This document shows, one piece after another, positions 34,397-43,411 of a stretch of 64,000 nucleotides of DNA. Under the pieces are notes generated by a model. That model did no database searches and was not told the origin of the DNA. It worked only from the letters and a program-made list of their open reading frames with translations. The stretch spans positions 141,422 through 205,421 of the forward strand of contig JANYET010000052.1 in the NCBI GenBank assembly GCA_025359785.1, written 5' to 3'. Position 1 is the stretch's first letter; the number at the start of each line of letters is the position of its first letter. The position numbers and the translations under genes are program-made. This DNA comes from Alphaproteobacteria bacterium. Its GTDB lineage: Bacteria > Pseudomonadota > Alphaproteobacteria > Caulobacterales > Caulobacteraceae.

Positions 34397-36192
34397 GCGA
34401 CCTGAAATCGCAGTTGAGCGAAGCGGTCGAGGCCGCCTTCGCCGGCCTTGGCTTGCCGGCCGAACTGGGCCGGGTGACCGTCTCGGACCGCCCGGACCTC
34501 GCCGACTTTCAGTCGAACGGCGCGCTCGCCGCCGCCAAGCGCGTGGGCAAGAATCCGCGTGAGATCGCCGCCGCCGTCGCCGAGCGGCTGTCCGGCGATC
34601 CGCGCCTCGCCACCGTCGAGATCGCCGGCCCCGGCTTTATCAACCTGAAGCTCTCCGACGCCGCGCTCACCGACCGGGCCCGAGCCATCGCCGCCGATCC
34701 GCGCCTCGGCGCCGAGACGGTGGCCCAGCCCCGCCGCGTCCTGGTCGACTACGGCGGCCCCAACGTCGCCAAGCCGATGCATGTGGGCCACCTGCGCGCC
34801 TCGATCATCGGGGAGTCCATCAAGCGCATCTACCGGTTCCGCGGCGACGCGGTGAAGGGCGACGCCCACTTCGGCGACTGGGGCTACCAGATGGGCCTGC
34901 TGATCGGCGCGGTGATGGACGAGCACCCCGCCATCGCGGCGGCCGTCGAGCGGCTGAACGCGGGGATCGAGCCCCCCGGCGCGGCCGGCGCGGCCGCGTT
35001 CAACACCGTCACCCTGGCCGACCTCGACCGGCTCTATCCGGAGGCCGCCGCCAAGGGGAAGGCCGACACCGACTACCGCGACCGCGCGCGGCGCATCACC
35101 GCGGCGCTGCAGGACAGAAAGCCCGGTTACCACGCGCTCTGGCAGCGATTCCGCGACGTGACCCAGGTAGCCCTGGAGCGCGACTTCCACGCCCTGGGCG
35201 TCGACTTCGACCTCTGGAAAGGCGAGAGCGACGTCGAGGACCTGATTGACCCGATGGTCGCCGAACTCGACGCCAAGGGCCTCCTGGTCGACGACCAGGG
35301 CGCGCGGATCATCCGCGTCGTCCGCGACGGCGACAAGAAGGAGCTGCCGCCCCTGCTGGTGGTCTCCTCCGAGGGCTCGGCCATGTACGGCACGACCGAC
35401 CTGGCCACCATCCTCGACCGCAAGCGCGAGTTCGCGCCCAACCTGGTCATCTACTGCGTCGACCAGCGCCAGGCCGACCATTTCGAGATCGTCTTCCGCG
35501 CCGCCTACCTGGCCGGTTATGCCCTTGAGGGCGAGCTGAACCACGTGGGCTTCGGCACCATGAACGGGACCGACGGCAAGCCCTTCAAGACCCGCGAGGG
35601 CGGCGTCCTGAAGCTCAACGACATGATCGAGATGACCCGCGCCAAGGCTCGCGAACGCCTGCACGAGGCCGGCCTCGGCGAGAACCTGACGCCCGAGGAC
35701 TTCGAGGACATCGCCGGCAAGGTCGCGGTCGCGGCGCTGAAGTTCGCCGACCTGCAGAACTTTCGCGGCACCTCCTACGTCTTCGACCTCGACCGCTTCA
35801 CCAGCTTCGAGGGCAAGACCGGTCCCTACCTGCTCTATCAGGCCGTCCGGATAAAATCGGTGCTGCGACGGGCTGCCGCGGAAGGTTTTGGGGCTGAGGG
35901 CGCCGCCGCCGGTCCGATCACCGTCGCCGAGCCGGCCGAACGCGAACTCACCCTGACGCTGGACGCCTTCGAAACCGCGCTCGCCGAGGCCTACGACCGC
36001 TACGCCCCCAACGCGCTCGCCGAGCACGCCTATCGCCTCAGCCAGGCCTTCTCCAAGTTCTACGCCGGCTGCCCGATCCTGCAGGCCGAGCCGCAGGTCC
36101 GCGCCTCGCGCCTGGCGCTCGCCGGCGCCACGCTGGCTCAGCTCGAACGCGCCCTCGACCTCCTCGGCATCGCCGTTCCGGAGCGGATGTAG
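34393..36192 (+). CDS. argS: Arginyl-tRNA synthetase
   Basis: A 599-residue class I synthetase charging tRNA-Arg. Features seen are the Arg-S N-terminal domain ([20 protein letters not shown]), the HIGH element in [14 protein letters not shown], the LYGTTDLA-like signature ([10 protein letters not shown]), a KMSKS-equivalent region (KPFKTREGG) and the C-terminal anticodon-binding domain ([14 protein letters not shown]). Length is usual for the family. It starts inside the stop of the preceding exported-protein gene. Confidence 0.95.
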   Translation: MSDLKSQLSEAVEAAFAGLGLPAELGRVTVSDRPDLADFQSNGALAAAKRVGKNPREIAAAVAERLSGDPRLATVEIAGPGFINLKLSDAALTDRARAIAADPRLGAETVAQPRRVLVDYGGPNVAKPMHVGHLRASIIGESIKRIYRFRGDAVKGDAHFGDWGYQMGLLIGAVMDEHPAIAAAVERLNAGIEPPGAAGAAAFNTVTLADLDRLYPEAAAKGKADTDYRDRARRITAALQDRKPGYHALWQRFRDVTQVALERDFHALGVDFDLWKGESDVEDLIDPMVAELDAKGLLVDDQGARIIRVVRDGDKKELPPLLVVSSEGSAMYGTTDLATILDRKREFAPNLVIYCVDQRQADHFEIVFRAAYLAGYALEGELNHVGFGTMNGTDGKPFKTREGGVLKLNDMIEMTRAKARERLHEAGLGENLTPEDFEDIAGKVAVAALKFADLQNFRGTSYVFDLDRFTSFEGKTGPYLLYQAVRIKSVLRRAAAEGFGAEGAAAGPITVAEPAERELTLTLDAFETALAEAYDRYAPNALAEHAYRLSQAFSKFYAGCPILQAEPQVRASRLALAGATLAQLERALDLLGIAVPERM

Positions 36193-36268
36193 CGTCGCCC
36201 AAACCCGGAATGCCTCGCGGCTGTGACTCTGCGGCAAAACAGGGGATAACAGCGGCCGGAGGGCTTGG

Positions 36269-39200
36269 ATGACCGCCGACATCGCGCCGCAGAACGACCC
36301 GAGCCGACCGGCCGCCTCTCCGGTCCGTCGGTTGATCTTCGCCGCGATCCTCGTCGCCTTGCTGGCCGGGCTCTGCTCGCCCTTCTTCATCGACTCCATC
36401 GATCACGCCGCGCCCCGGGCCCGCGGCGGCGTCGTGACCTTCGCGCGATCTGGTCCCACCACCGCGCCGGTGGAGCTGAAGGGCGACTGGCGGCTGACCT
36501 GGCTGACCGGCCCGGCTCCGGGCGCGACCTGGACCGCGCCGGTCCCGGGCGATTGGGTCGGCTCCGGCGGCCCGGCGGTGCCCGCACTTGGCGCGGCGGC
36601 CTACGATCTGACGGTCAAGGGCCTGCGGCCCGGCCGCTACACCCTCTACGTCCGCCAGGGCTTCCATGCCGTGCAGGTGTCCGTGAACGGCCGCATGCTT
36701 TCCGAACGGGGGCGCGTGGCGCTCACCCCTGACGCCGCCATCGACAGCCACCGGGCGCAGGAGGTGGCTTTCGACGCCGACGGGTCGGACGTCAGTCTGC
36801 GGATCGAGATCGCCACCTTCCACCATCACGAAAGCGGCTTCGCCACCGCTCCGATCCTGGGCGGGTCCGAGGCGATGAGCCGCTGGATCGCGCTGGACTG
36901 GCTGCAGAGCATACTTCTGGTCGCGGCGCTTTTGCTGCTCGCCGCCTACGGCTTGGTGGTCTTCCTGTTCCGGCCGGCGGAGCGGGCCTCGCTCTACTTC
37001 GGCGTCACCTGCCTGCTGCTGATGCCGTTCGCCGCCCAGATCGCGCATGACGACCTGCTGATGCTGGCCGCGCCGCAACTCGGGATGTCGGGCCTGATGG
37101 CCTTGCAGTACATGACCAGCGCGGCGGCGATCATTGGCGCCCTGATGTATGTGCGCGAGCTCTTCCCGCGAGAGACCCCGGGGCTCGCCTACTGGCTGCT
37201 CCAGGCGGTCAACGGCCTGCGGGTGATGCTTTACGCGGCCATCGCGATCGGTGGGAACACCGTGCTGCTGTCGCAGGTCTCGCAATGGGCCTCGGCGCTC
37301 AGGACCCTCGACTTCGTCTGCATGCTGCTTGTGGTCATCGCCGCCTGCATCCGCCGCCGCGACGGGGCGATCGTCTTCCTGTTTGGCCTCGGGTCATTCG
37401 TCGTCGCCCTGATCTATACCGACGTGGTCGGCAACGCCCGCCTGCCCCAGGTGTTCGGCGCCAACCTCGTGCCCGTGGCCTCGCTGCTGCTGCTGTTCTC
37501 CCAGCTGATCATCCTGGCCGAGCGCTGGTCCAGCGCCATTGACGCCGCGGAGCAGTCCAACATGGACCTGCGCCGCCTGCTGGATATCAACATCTCGATC
37601 TCCAGCGAGATGGAGCTGGGCGCCCTGCTCCGGAAGATCGTCAAGGTGACCAGCGCCGTCATCCACGCCGACCGCTCCTCGCTGTTCCTGCACGACGAGC
37701 GTCGAGGCGAGCTCGCCTCGGTGGTCGCCGAGGGCGTCGAGGGCGAACCGATCCATTTCCCAGCCGACCAGGGCCTGGCCGGCTGGGCCTTCACCCACGG
37801 CGAGGCGGTGAACCTGCCCGACGCCTACGCCGATCCGCGCTTCAACCGCGAGGTCGACGCGGCCACCGGCTATCAGACCCACAGCGTGCTGACCGTGCCG
37901 GTCACCACCCGCGACGGCCGCCGCGTCGGCGTCATGCAGGCGCTCAACCACCAGGACCGCAAAAGCTTCGGCGACGGCGAGGTCGAGCGGATGAGCGCGT
38001 TTGCCGCCCAGGCCGCCATCGCCATCGAGAACGCCACCCTGTTCACCGAAGTCGCCGCCGAACGGAATTACAACGAGAGCATCCTGCGCTCCATGTCGTC
38101 CGGCGTGATCACCCTGGACCGCGAGGTGCGGGTGGCCAAGCTGAACGCCGCGGCCTGTCGAATCCTGCGCGTGTCGCCGGAGGCCGCGGCCGGCGCCAAC
38201 GCTGACGTTCTGCTCACCGGCCCCAACGCCTGGCTGCTGGCCGAGGTCGAGGCGGTGAACCAGGGCAGCCGGCCCAAGACCCTGCTCGACGCTGACATCA
38301 CCACCCTGGGCGGCGAGGTGATCTCCGCCAACCTCTCCATCGTGCCGCTGCTGGCCGACGAAGAGCATGTCGGCCTGCTGGTGATCATCGAGGACATCAG
38401 CGAGGGCAAGCGCCTGCAGGGCGCCATGCGCCGCTTCATGACCCAGAACGTGGTCGACCAGATCATGGGCCGCGAGGACGAGCTGCTGTTCGGCTCGGCC
38501 TGCCGCGCCACCGTCGCCTTCGCCGACATCCGCGGCTTCACCTCGCTCGCCGAAAACCTTGAGCCCCGCGACACCGTCGACATGCTCAACGAGATCTTCA
38601 CCGAGCTCTTCGAGGCGGTGTCAGCCTCCGACGGCATGCTCGACAAGTTCATGGGCGACGCCCTGATGGCCGTCTACGGCGCGCCGCTCTCCTCCGGCCG
38701 CGATGCGCTCAACGCGGTCGACAGCGTGGTCGGGATGTTCACGGCGATCGGCGCGATCAACACCCGGCGCCGCGGTCGCGGCGCCGCCGACATCAAGCTC
38801 GGCGTCGGCGTCGCCACCGGCGAGGTGGTCGCCGGCACCATCGGCTCGCCCAAGCGCATGGACTACACGGTCATCGGCGACAGTGTGAACCTGGCCTCGC
38901 GCCTGGAGAAGATCACCAAGGTCTATGGCGTCGGCGTGGTGATCTGCGAGGAGACCGCCAACGCCGTGCGCGACGTCCATCCCTTGCGCGAGCTCGACGT
39001 GATCCGCGTCCGCGGCCGCCAGCGCCCGGCCCGCATCTTCCAGGTCCTGACCCCCGACAATCCGGTCCCGGCCGCGGCGCTGGACGCCTATGCCCGGGGC
39101 CGCGGCGCGCTCGCCGCCCGCGACTGGCCCGCCGCCGCAAAGGCCTTCGAGGCCGCCGTCGAATGGGCGCCCGCCGACCTGGCCTCTGCGGTCATGCTGC

Positions 39201-39313
39201 AACGCGCCCGCCACCTCATCGCCTCGCCCCCGCCCGCCTCCTGGGACGGCGTCTGGGTCTCCGCCGACGCCGCCTGGTCGACGGGGGAAGATCCGCTGTC
39301 GGAACCGGCGTAG
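36269..39313 (+). CDS. Receptor-type class III nucleotide cyclase with 7TM, GAF and PAS domains
   Basis: A 1014-residue membrane signalling protein. The order is an N-terminal helix (about 17-36), a periplasmic beta-sandwich (about 60-200), seven helices (about 210-410, resembling 7TMR-DISM), a GAF domain (about 450-590), a PAS domain (about 605-720) and a class III cyclase (about 745-930). Cyclase metal residues are Asp753 (FADIRGF) and Asp797 (KFMGDALM). The adenine-selecting pair is Lys793 and Asp865, and the transition-state pair is Asn874 and Arg878 (VNLASR). All are present, so active cyclic AMP synthesis is expected. GGAGG precedes the ATG. Confidence 0.88.
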   Translation: MTADIAPQNDPSRPAASPVRRLIFAAILVALLAGLCSPFFIDSIDHAAPRARGGVVTFARSGPTTAPVELKGDWRLTWLTGPAPGATWTAPVPGDWVGSGGPAVPALGAAAYDLTVKGLRPGRYTLYVRQGFHAVQVSVNGRMLSERGRVALTPDAAIDSHRAQEVAFDADGSDVSLRIEIATFHHHESGFATAPILGGSEAMSRWIALDWLQSILLVAALLLLAAYGLVVFLFRPAERASLYFGVTCLLLMPFAAQIAHDDLLMLAAPQLGMSGLMALQYMTSAAAIIGALMYVRELFPRETPGLAYWLLQAVNGLRVMLYAAIAIGGNTVLLSQVSQWASALRTLDFVCMLLVVIAACIRRRDGAIVFLFGLGSFVVALIYTDVVGNARLPQVFGANLVPVASLLLLFSQLIILAERWSSAIDAAEQSNMDLRRLLDINISISSEMELGALLRKIVKVTSAVIHADRSSLFLHDERRGELASVVAEGVEGEPIHFPADQGLAGWAFTHGEAVNLPDAYADPRFNREVDAATGYQTHSVLTVPVTTRDGRRVGVMQALNHQDRKSFGDGEVERMSAFAAQAAIAIENATLFTEVAAERNYNESILRSMSSGVITLDREVRVAKLNAAACRILRVSPEAAAGANADVLLTGPNAWLLAEVEAVNQGSRPKTLLDADITTLGGEVISANLSIVPLLADEEHVGLLVIIEDISEGKRLQGAMRRFMTQNVVDQIMGREDELLFGSACRATVAFADIRGFTSLAENLEPRDTVDMLNEIFTELFEAVSASDGMLDKFMGDALMAVYGAPLSSGRDALNAVDSVVGMFTAIGAINTRRRGRGAADIKLGVGVATGEVVAGTIGSPKRMDYTVIGDSVNLASRLEKITKVYGVGVVICEETANAVRDVHPLRELDVIRVRGRQRPARIFQVLTPDNPVPAAALDAYARGRGALAARDWPAAAKAFEAAVEWAPADLASAVMLQRARHLIASPPPASWDGVWVSADAAWSTGEDPLSEPA

Positions 39314-39352
39314 GGCCAACACCCAATTCGACGGCTGACACCCTTAAAAATC

Positions 39353-39476
39353 GTCATGGCCCGGCTTGTCCGGGCCACCCATGAACTCCGCGCCGGCAGA
39401 ACCGCCGCGGCGTCGCCGCCGGGCTTCTCACCTCAGCGCCGTGGTCATGGGTCGCCCGGACAAGCCGGACGATGAC
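39353..39476. repeat. 124-bp inverted-repeat element (REP/MITE-like)
   Basis: A 32-bp arm at 39353-39384 pairs with the inverted arm at 39445-39476 with three mismatches; each arm holds its own small palindrome (CCCGG-N4-CCGGG in the left arm). The 60-bp interior is GC-rich and non-coding. It lies between the cyclase stop and the thiolase stop. The layout resembles dispersed palindromic repeats of alphaproteobacterial chromosomes; a second genomic copy would be needed to prove it. Confidence 0.7.
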
Positions 39477-39524
39477 GAACTCATAGAAAGCGTCTGGGGC
39501 TCGCCCCCTCCACCGGGCGCGGTC

Positions 39525-39549
39525 CCCTCCCCCGGGAAGCGGGGGAGGG
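39525..39549. terminator. GC hairpin upstream of the thiolase 3' end
   Basis: A perfect 10-bp stem (CCCTCCCCCG, 39525-39534, with 39540-39549) and a 5-nt loop lie 12 bp beyond the thiolase stop. No T-run follows. It may end thiolase transcripts or be part of a dispersed repeat together with the 124-bp element. Confidence 0.45.
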
Positions 39550-39561
39550 TGAGAACCGCCG

Positions 39562-40812
39562 CTACATCCGCTCGATGATGATCGCCGGCGCCATGCCGCC
39601 GGCGGCGCACATGGTCACCAGGCCGCGCTTCAGGTCGCGGCGCTCCAGCTCGTCGAGGATCGTGCCGATCAGCATCGAGCCCGTGGCGCCGATCGGATGG
39701 CCCAGCGCCATGGCGCCGCCGTTCACATTGACCTTGTCACGGTCGAGCTTCAGGTCGCGGATGAACTTCTCGGCCACCACCGAGAAGGCCTCGTTGATTT
39801 CCCAAAGGTCGATGTCGTCCACCGTGAGACCGGCCTTGGCCAGCACCTTTCGGGCGGCCGGCACCGGGGCGTTCAGCATCAGGGTGGGGCTGTCGCCCAT
39901 ATTGGCCATGGCGACGATCCGGGCGCGCGGCTTCAAGCCGTTCTTGCGGGCATATTCCGGCGAGGCCATCAGCACCGCGGCCGCCCCGTCCACCACGCCT
40001 GAGGAATTGCCGGCATGGTGGAAGTGCTGGATCTTCAGGTCCGGATAGACCTGGTTGATCAGGCCCGCGAAGGTCGTGCCCCGCGCGTCCAGCGGCACAT
40101 TGGCCATGGCCTCGAACGACGGCTTCAGCGCCGCCAGCCCTTCGCGCGTCGTGCTGGGCCTGGGAAACTCCTCGCGGTCCAGCGCCACCGAGCCGTCTTC
40201 GCGGTAGACCGCCACCAGCGACTTGTCGAAGTGGCCGCCCTTGATCGCGGCGTCGGCGCGCTGCTGGCTCACGAACGCCAGCTCATCCAGCGCCTCGCGG
40301 CTGATGCCCTCCAGCGTCGCGATGGCGTCGGCGCAGATCCCCTGGTGGCTCTGCGGATGCTTGGCGCGCAGCGACAGGTTGCCCGAATCCATTAGCATCG
40401 GCCCCGCGTCGGGGTCGCGCGGCGGGGCGCTCGACGCCGTGTAGCTCATCATCTCGGTGCCGCCGCCGATCACCAGGTCTTCCATCCCGGCCATCACCTG
40501 CGCCGCGGCCAGGTTCACCGCCGTGATCCCCGACCCGCAATAGCGGTCCAGCGTCACGCCCGAGGCCCGCACGTCATAGCCGGCGTCGAGCGCGGCCATC
40601 CGGCCCAGATCCCCGCCCTGCTTGCCGCGCTGCGACGAGGTGCCCCAGATGATGTCGTCCACCTCGGCGGTGTTCAGGCCGTTGCGATCGGCCAGCGCCT
40701 TCAGGACGGTCGCCCCCAGGTGCTGCGGATGGTGATCGGCCAGCGCTCCCTTGCCGACCTTGCCGATGCCGCGCGGCGTGCGGCAGGCGTCGATGATCCA
40801 GGCTTCCGACAT
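39562..40812 (-). CDS. Acetyl-CoA C-acyltransferase (thiolase)
   Basis: A 416-residue thiolase. The acyl-accepting Cys92 lies in DRYCGSGITAVNLA. The C-terminal catalytic elements are NVNGGAMALGHPIGATGS (His) and TMCAAGGMAPAIIIE (Cys), so the active site is complete. It either cleaves 3-ketoacyl-CoA in beta-oxidation or condenses acetyl-CoA; the sequence alone does not settle which. The ATG at 40810-40812 (MSEAWIID) has GAGGAA eight bases upstream. It stands alone on its strand. Confidence 0.9.
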   Translation of the reverse strand: MSEAWIIDACRTPRGIGKVGKGALADHHPQHLGATVLKALADRNGLNTAEVDDIIWGTSSQRGKQGGDLGRMAALDAGYDVRASGVTLDRYCGSGITAVNLAAAQVMAGMEDLVIGGGTEMMSYTASSAPPRDPDAGPMLMDSGNLSLRAKHPQSHQGICADAIATLEGISREALDELAFVSQQRADAAIKGGHFDKSLVAVYREDGSVALDREEFPRPSTTREGLAALKPSFEAMANVPLDARGTTFAGLINQVYPDLKIQHFHHAGNSSGVVDGAAAVLMASPEYARKNGLKPRARIVAMANMGDSPTLMLNAPVPAARKVLAKAGLTVDDIDLWEINEAFSVVAEKFIRDLKLDRDKVNVNGGAMALGHPIGATGSMLIGTILDELERRDLKRGLVTMCAAGGMAPAIIIERM

Positions 40813-40915
40813 CTTCAAAGTTCCTCGCGCTTTGGCGGCCGGCCCGGCCACACCCCTTAGTTAAGGGCCATGCTGCCGCGTTCGCCTAGGGTCAGTCCAA
40901 TCGAAAACGTCGGGC

Positions 40916-41764
40916 CTACGCCACCTTCGGTGTGTAGAGGCCCATCGCCTTCGACGCGCGGATCGCCGCGGCGGGGACCTTGTTGCGCCGCATCATCCAG
41001 GCGGTGGCCTGATTGGTCAGCTCGGGCCCGGCCTTGGCCGGCGTGCCCACATCGTAGGGCGGCTGCGGATCGTACTGCATGGCCAGTTGCTGGATCTTGG
41101 CCACATCCTCGCCGACCAGGGTCGCCACGAGGCGCAGGCCGAAGTCTATTCCGGAGGTCACGCCGCCGGCGGTGATGCGGTTGCGGTCGACCACCACGCG
41201 CTCGGCCACCGGCGTCGCGCCGAACAGCGGCAGTACCCGCAGCGCGGCCCAGTGCGTGCCGGCCCGGTATCCCTGCAGCAAGCCCGCCGCGCCGAGCACC
41301 AGCGCCCCGGTGCAGACCGAGGTGACATACTTGGCGCGCGCGCCCCGGTCGGCCAGGAAATGCAGCACCTCCGGGTCCTCCATGATCGCTGCCTGGCCTG
41401 GCCCGCCGCCGACGAAGATCACGTCGAGCTCCTTGGGGCATTCGGCGAAGGTCGAGGTGGCGCGCAGCTCCAGGCCGCTGTCCGACTCCATGACCTCCTT
41501 GTTCTTCCAGACAGTATGCACGTCGCAGGATGGGGCCAGGGCGGACTGCGGCCCGAGGAAGTCCATCAGCGTCAGGCCCGGGAACATCAGCATCCCCACC
41601 TTGGGCCGGGGCCGATCCTCGACGATCGGGCCGAAGCTGATGCCGTGCCCCTGCACCGGCGGTTCGGGCTTGGCCGGCGCCGCCCTAGCCGCACCCGCAC
41701 CAGCCCACGCGGTCGCCGCCAGCGCCGCGAAGGCGCGCCGATCGATTTTACCTGACGTCGCCAT
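40916..41764 (-). CDS. DJ-1/PfpI family protein, isocyanide-hydratase-like, exported
   Basis: A 282-residue protein. The N-terminus (KIDRRAFAALAATAWAGAG) looks like a twin-arginine signal. The DJ-1 domain begins PKVGMLMFPGLTLMDFLGP and has the nucleophile elbow TSVCTGALVLGAAG. ITAGGVTSGIDFGLRLV and GEDVAKIQQLAMQYDP match the isocyanide hydratase / AraC-N-terminal branch. Whether it hydrates isocyanides is unproven. It is followed 15 bp upstream on the same strand by a TetR regulator gene, so the two are probably co-transcribed. Confidence 0.85.
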   Translation of the reverse strand: MATSGKIDRRAFAALAATAWAGAGAARAAPAKPEPPVQGHGISFGPIVEDRPRPKVGMLMFPGLTLMDFLGPQSALAPSCDVHTVWKNKEVMESDSGLELRATSTFAECPKELDVIFVGGGPGQAAIMEDPEVLHFLADRGARAKYVTSVCTGALVLGAAGLLQGYRAGTHWAALRVLPLFGATPVAERVVVDRNRITAGGVTSGIDFGLRLVATLVGEDVAKIQQLAMQYDPQPPYDVGTPAKAGPELTNQATAWMMRRNKVPAAAIRASKAMGLYTPKVA

Positions 41765-41779
41765 GGCGGCTTTTCCTCT

Positions 41780-42400
41780 TCATTCGCGGGTTTTCTGGGT
41801 TTTCTGGTCGTCGGCCGCCGACGCGATGAGCCGCGAGAACGCGGCCTGGGCGCGGTCGTCCGCGTCCGCCGCGCGCACCAGGCGCATCGCGGCGTGGTGG
41901 GCCAGGTAGATGCCGGTCATCTCCCAGACGACCTGATCGACATCCAGCGCCTCGGGGAGGTGACCCGCCGCGATGGCGCCGCGCACGAAGCCGGCGAGCA
42001 GGCCGCGCCAGCGCGCCTCGAGATCGACCACCGTCTGACGAACCGGCCCCGGCAGGTCGTCGAGTTCGAACAGCGCCGCGGCGATCGGGCAACCGCCCGG
42101 CAGGCCGGCGCGCCGCGACCAGCCGCACCACAGGCCGAAGATCGCCTCCAGGCGCGGAAGACCCGGCGCCGCGCTCATCGCCGGAGTGACGACCACCCGC
42201 GCGGAGATTTCCGTCGAGGCCAGCAACAGGTCGATCTGCAGATCGTCCTTGGACCTGTAATGCGCGAACAGCCCGCTCTTCGACATCCGCGCCCGCTCGG
42301 CCAGCGCACCCAGGCTCACGCCCGACAGCCCTTCGGCGCTGAGCAGCGCCACCCCCGCCTCGCGAATCCGCTGTTTGGTATCGTCACCAGTCCGCGCCAT
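41780..42400 (-). CDS. TetR family transcriptional regulator
   Basis: A 206-residue regulator. The TetR helix-turn-helix is at about residues 8-52 (KQRIREAGVALLSAEGL, then LAERARMSKSGLFAHYRSKD). The C-terminal ligand domain contains LWCGWSRRAGLPGGCPIAAA, seen in the YcdC/NemR-like group that senses reactive compounds through cysteine. The ATG at 42398-42400 is chosen. A perfect 12-bp palindrome lies 13 bp upstream. It is likely an autorepressor that also controls the DJ-1/PfpI gene behind it. Confidence 0.88.
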   Translation of the reverse strand: MARTGDDTKQRIREAGVALLSAEGLSGVSLGALAERARMSKSGLFAHYRSKDDLQIDLLLASTEISARVVVTPAMSAAPGLPRLEAIFGLWCGWSRRAGLPGGCPIAAALFELDDLPGPVRQTVVDLEARWRGLLAGFVRGAIAAGHLPEALDVDQVVWEMTGIYLAHHAAMRLVRAADADDRAQAAFSRLIASAADDQKTQKTRE

Positions 42401-42413
42401 TCGGCTATTTAGC

Positions 42414-42425
42414 ACGACCGGTCGT
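42414..42425. promoter_or_regulatory. Candidate TetR operator palindrome
   Basis: A perfect 12-bp palindrome, ACGACCGGTCGT, sits 13 bp upstream of the TetR ATG, followed by a TTTTAT stretch. TetR-family regulators commonly bind palindromes centred on ACCGGT, so autoregulation is likely. The assignment is from symmetry and position. Confidence 0.6.
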
Positions 42426-42483
42426 TTTATTTCAAGCGCCCAAGTCGGCGCCTCGATCCCTCAAGCCACCGCTTGGGCCGCCT

Positions 42484-42538
42484 CAGGCCGCCCAGCACAA
42501 AGAAGGCCGCGAACCGCCGGCGTCCGCTGCTCAGGTGG
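42484..42538 (-). pseudogene. Fragment of a vanZ-like gene
   Basis: On the minus strand this stretch encodes RFAAFFVLGGL preceded by HLSS, matching HLAS...RFAAFFVLGGL in the middle of the intact VanZ-like protein at 43412-43852. At the DNA level it matches about 43663-43721 with several mismatches and a few missing bases. Neither end of the gene is present. It lies in the same orientation as the intact copy, with a PEPxxWA-CTERM gene between them. Confidence 0.7.
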
Positions 42539-43298
42539 CAAGCGCCCTGCGCCGCCGGCTGCGGCGCAGGGTCACGCCCAGGCCGCCGAAGCCCATCAGC
42601 ATCAACGCCCAACTCGCCGGCTCCGGAACCCCCGTCGGCGGCGCGGTGTTCGAGGTCAAGGTCACCGTCACGCCGTAACCGACGAAATCCCCGTACGGCG
42701 CGCCTGCCGCCTGCGTTATCAACAGCTCGACCTGATCGCCGATGTCCAGCGCGATGTGGCTGAGCGAGAAGACATCCGGGTTCGCGCTGCCGTTCAATCC
42801 GTCGCCGGGGAGCGACCCGCTCGCCAGCGTCACACCATTGACCAGCAGCGCCCAGTCCTGCGTGCGGTTGAGGAGGCGCGCGGACCAGGTCAGGCCCGAA
42901 ATATCGGCGAACCCGGCGCTCGGGGTCGTGAACAGCACATTGGCTGCGCCTTCGCCAATGCCGTTGGCGCCATCCGTGGTGTGAACGATCAGGTCGCCGA
43001 CCGCCCAGTCACAGGCGCCGCCGCAATTGGGGGTGTTCGCGCCCGTCGCATTGGCCTGGAAATAGGCCGGCAGGAAGTTGCCGGCATTGGCGCTCGGCGC
43101 GAAGGCGTCGACCCCCAGTCCCTGCCAGTTGGTGACGACGTTGGTAATGGCGCTCGTCCCTTGGCGGAACGACCAGACGCCATCCGGATTGGCGCCGTTC
43201 CAATCGGTCCTGACATCATAGACTGTCGCCTGCGCCGCACCGGCCAGGGCCACCACGGCGATCGCCGCCGCGCCCGCGAAAAGCTTGTTCAATCTCAC
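42531..43298 (-). CDS. PEPxxWA-CTERM sorting domain protein
   Basis: A 255-residue exported protein. GTG 43296-43298 is the likely start, with GGGAG six bases upstream, giving a signal peptide that ends near AAQATV. The body is beta-rich with NWNG/NGAN-type segments and a cysteine pair (NCGGACDWA). The C-terminus is GVPEPASWALMLMGFGGLG with a basic tail (RRSRRRR), the complete sorting signal. It lies between the vanZ fragment and the intact VanZ-like gene. The function is unknown. Confidence 0.84.
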   Translation of the reverse strand: MRLNKLFAGAAAIAVVALAGAAQATVYDVRTDWNGANPDGVWSFRQGTSAITNVVTNWQGLGVDAFAPSANAGNFLPAYFQANATGANTPNCGGACDWAVGDLIVHTTDGANGIGEGAANVLFTTPSAGFADISGLTWSARLLNRTQDWALLVNGVTLASGSLPGDGLNGSANPDVFSLSHIALDIGDQVELLITQAAGAPYGDFVGYGVTVTLTSNTAPPTGVPEPASWALMLMGFGGLGVTLRRSRRRRALAT

Positions 43299-43411
43299 GC
43301 TAGACTCCCAGACCAAGGCCGCGACTTGCGGCCGTCGGCGGAGAGGCTATAGGGCGGCCGAACCCCGCACATTGCTCATGTTAGCCAGTACCTGCGGAAT
43401 TCTTCGGGCGT

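Noticed and set aside
34201..36399. A very long open frame (over 700 codons) on the minus strand across argS
   Set aside because: It lies antisense to a clear argS, has the biased composition of GC-rich shadow frames, and shows no domain or start signal.
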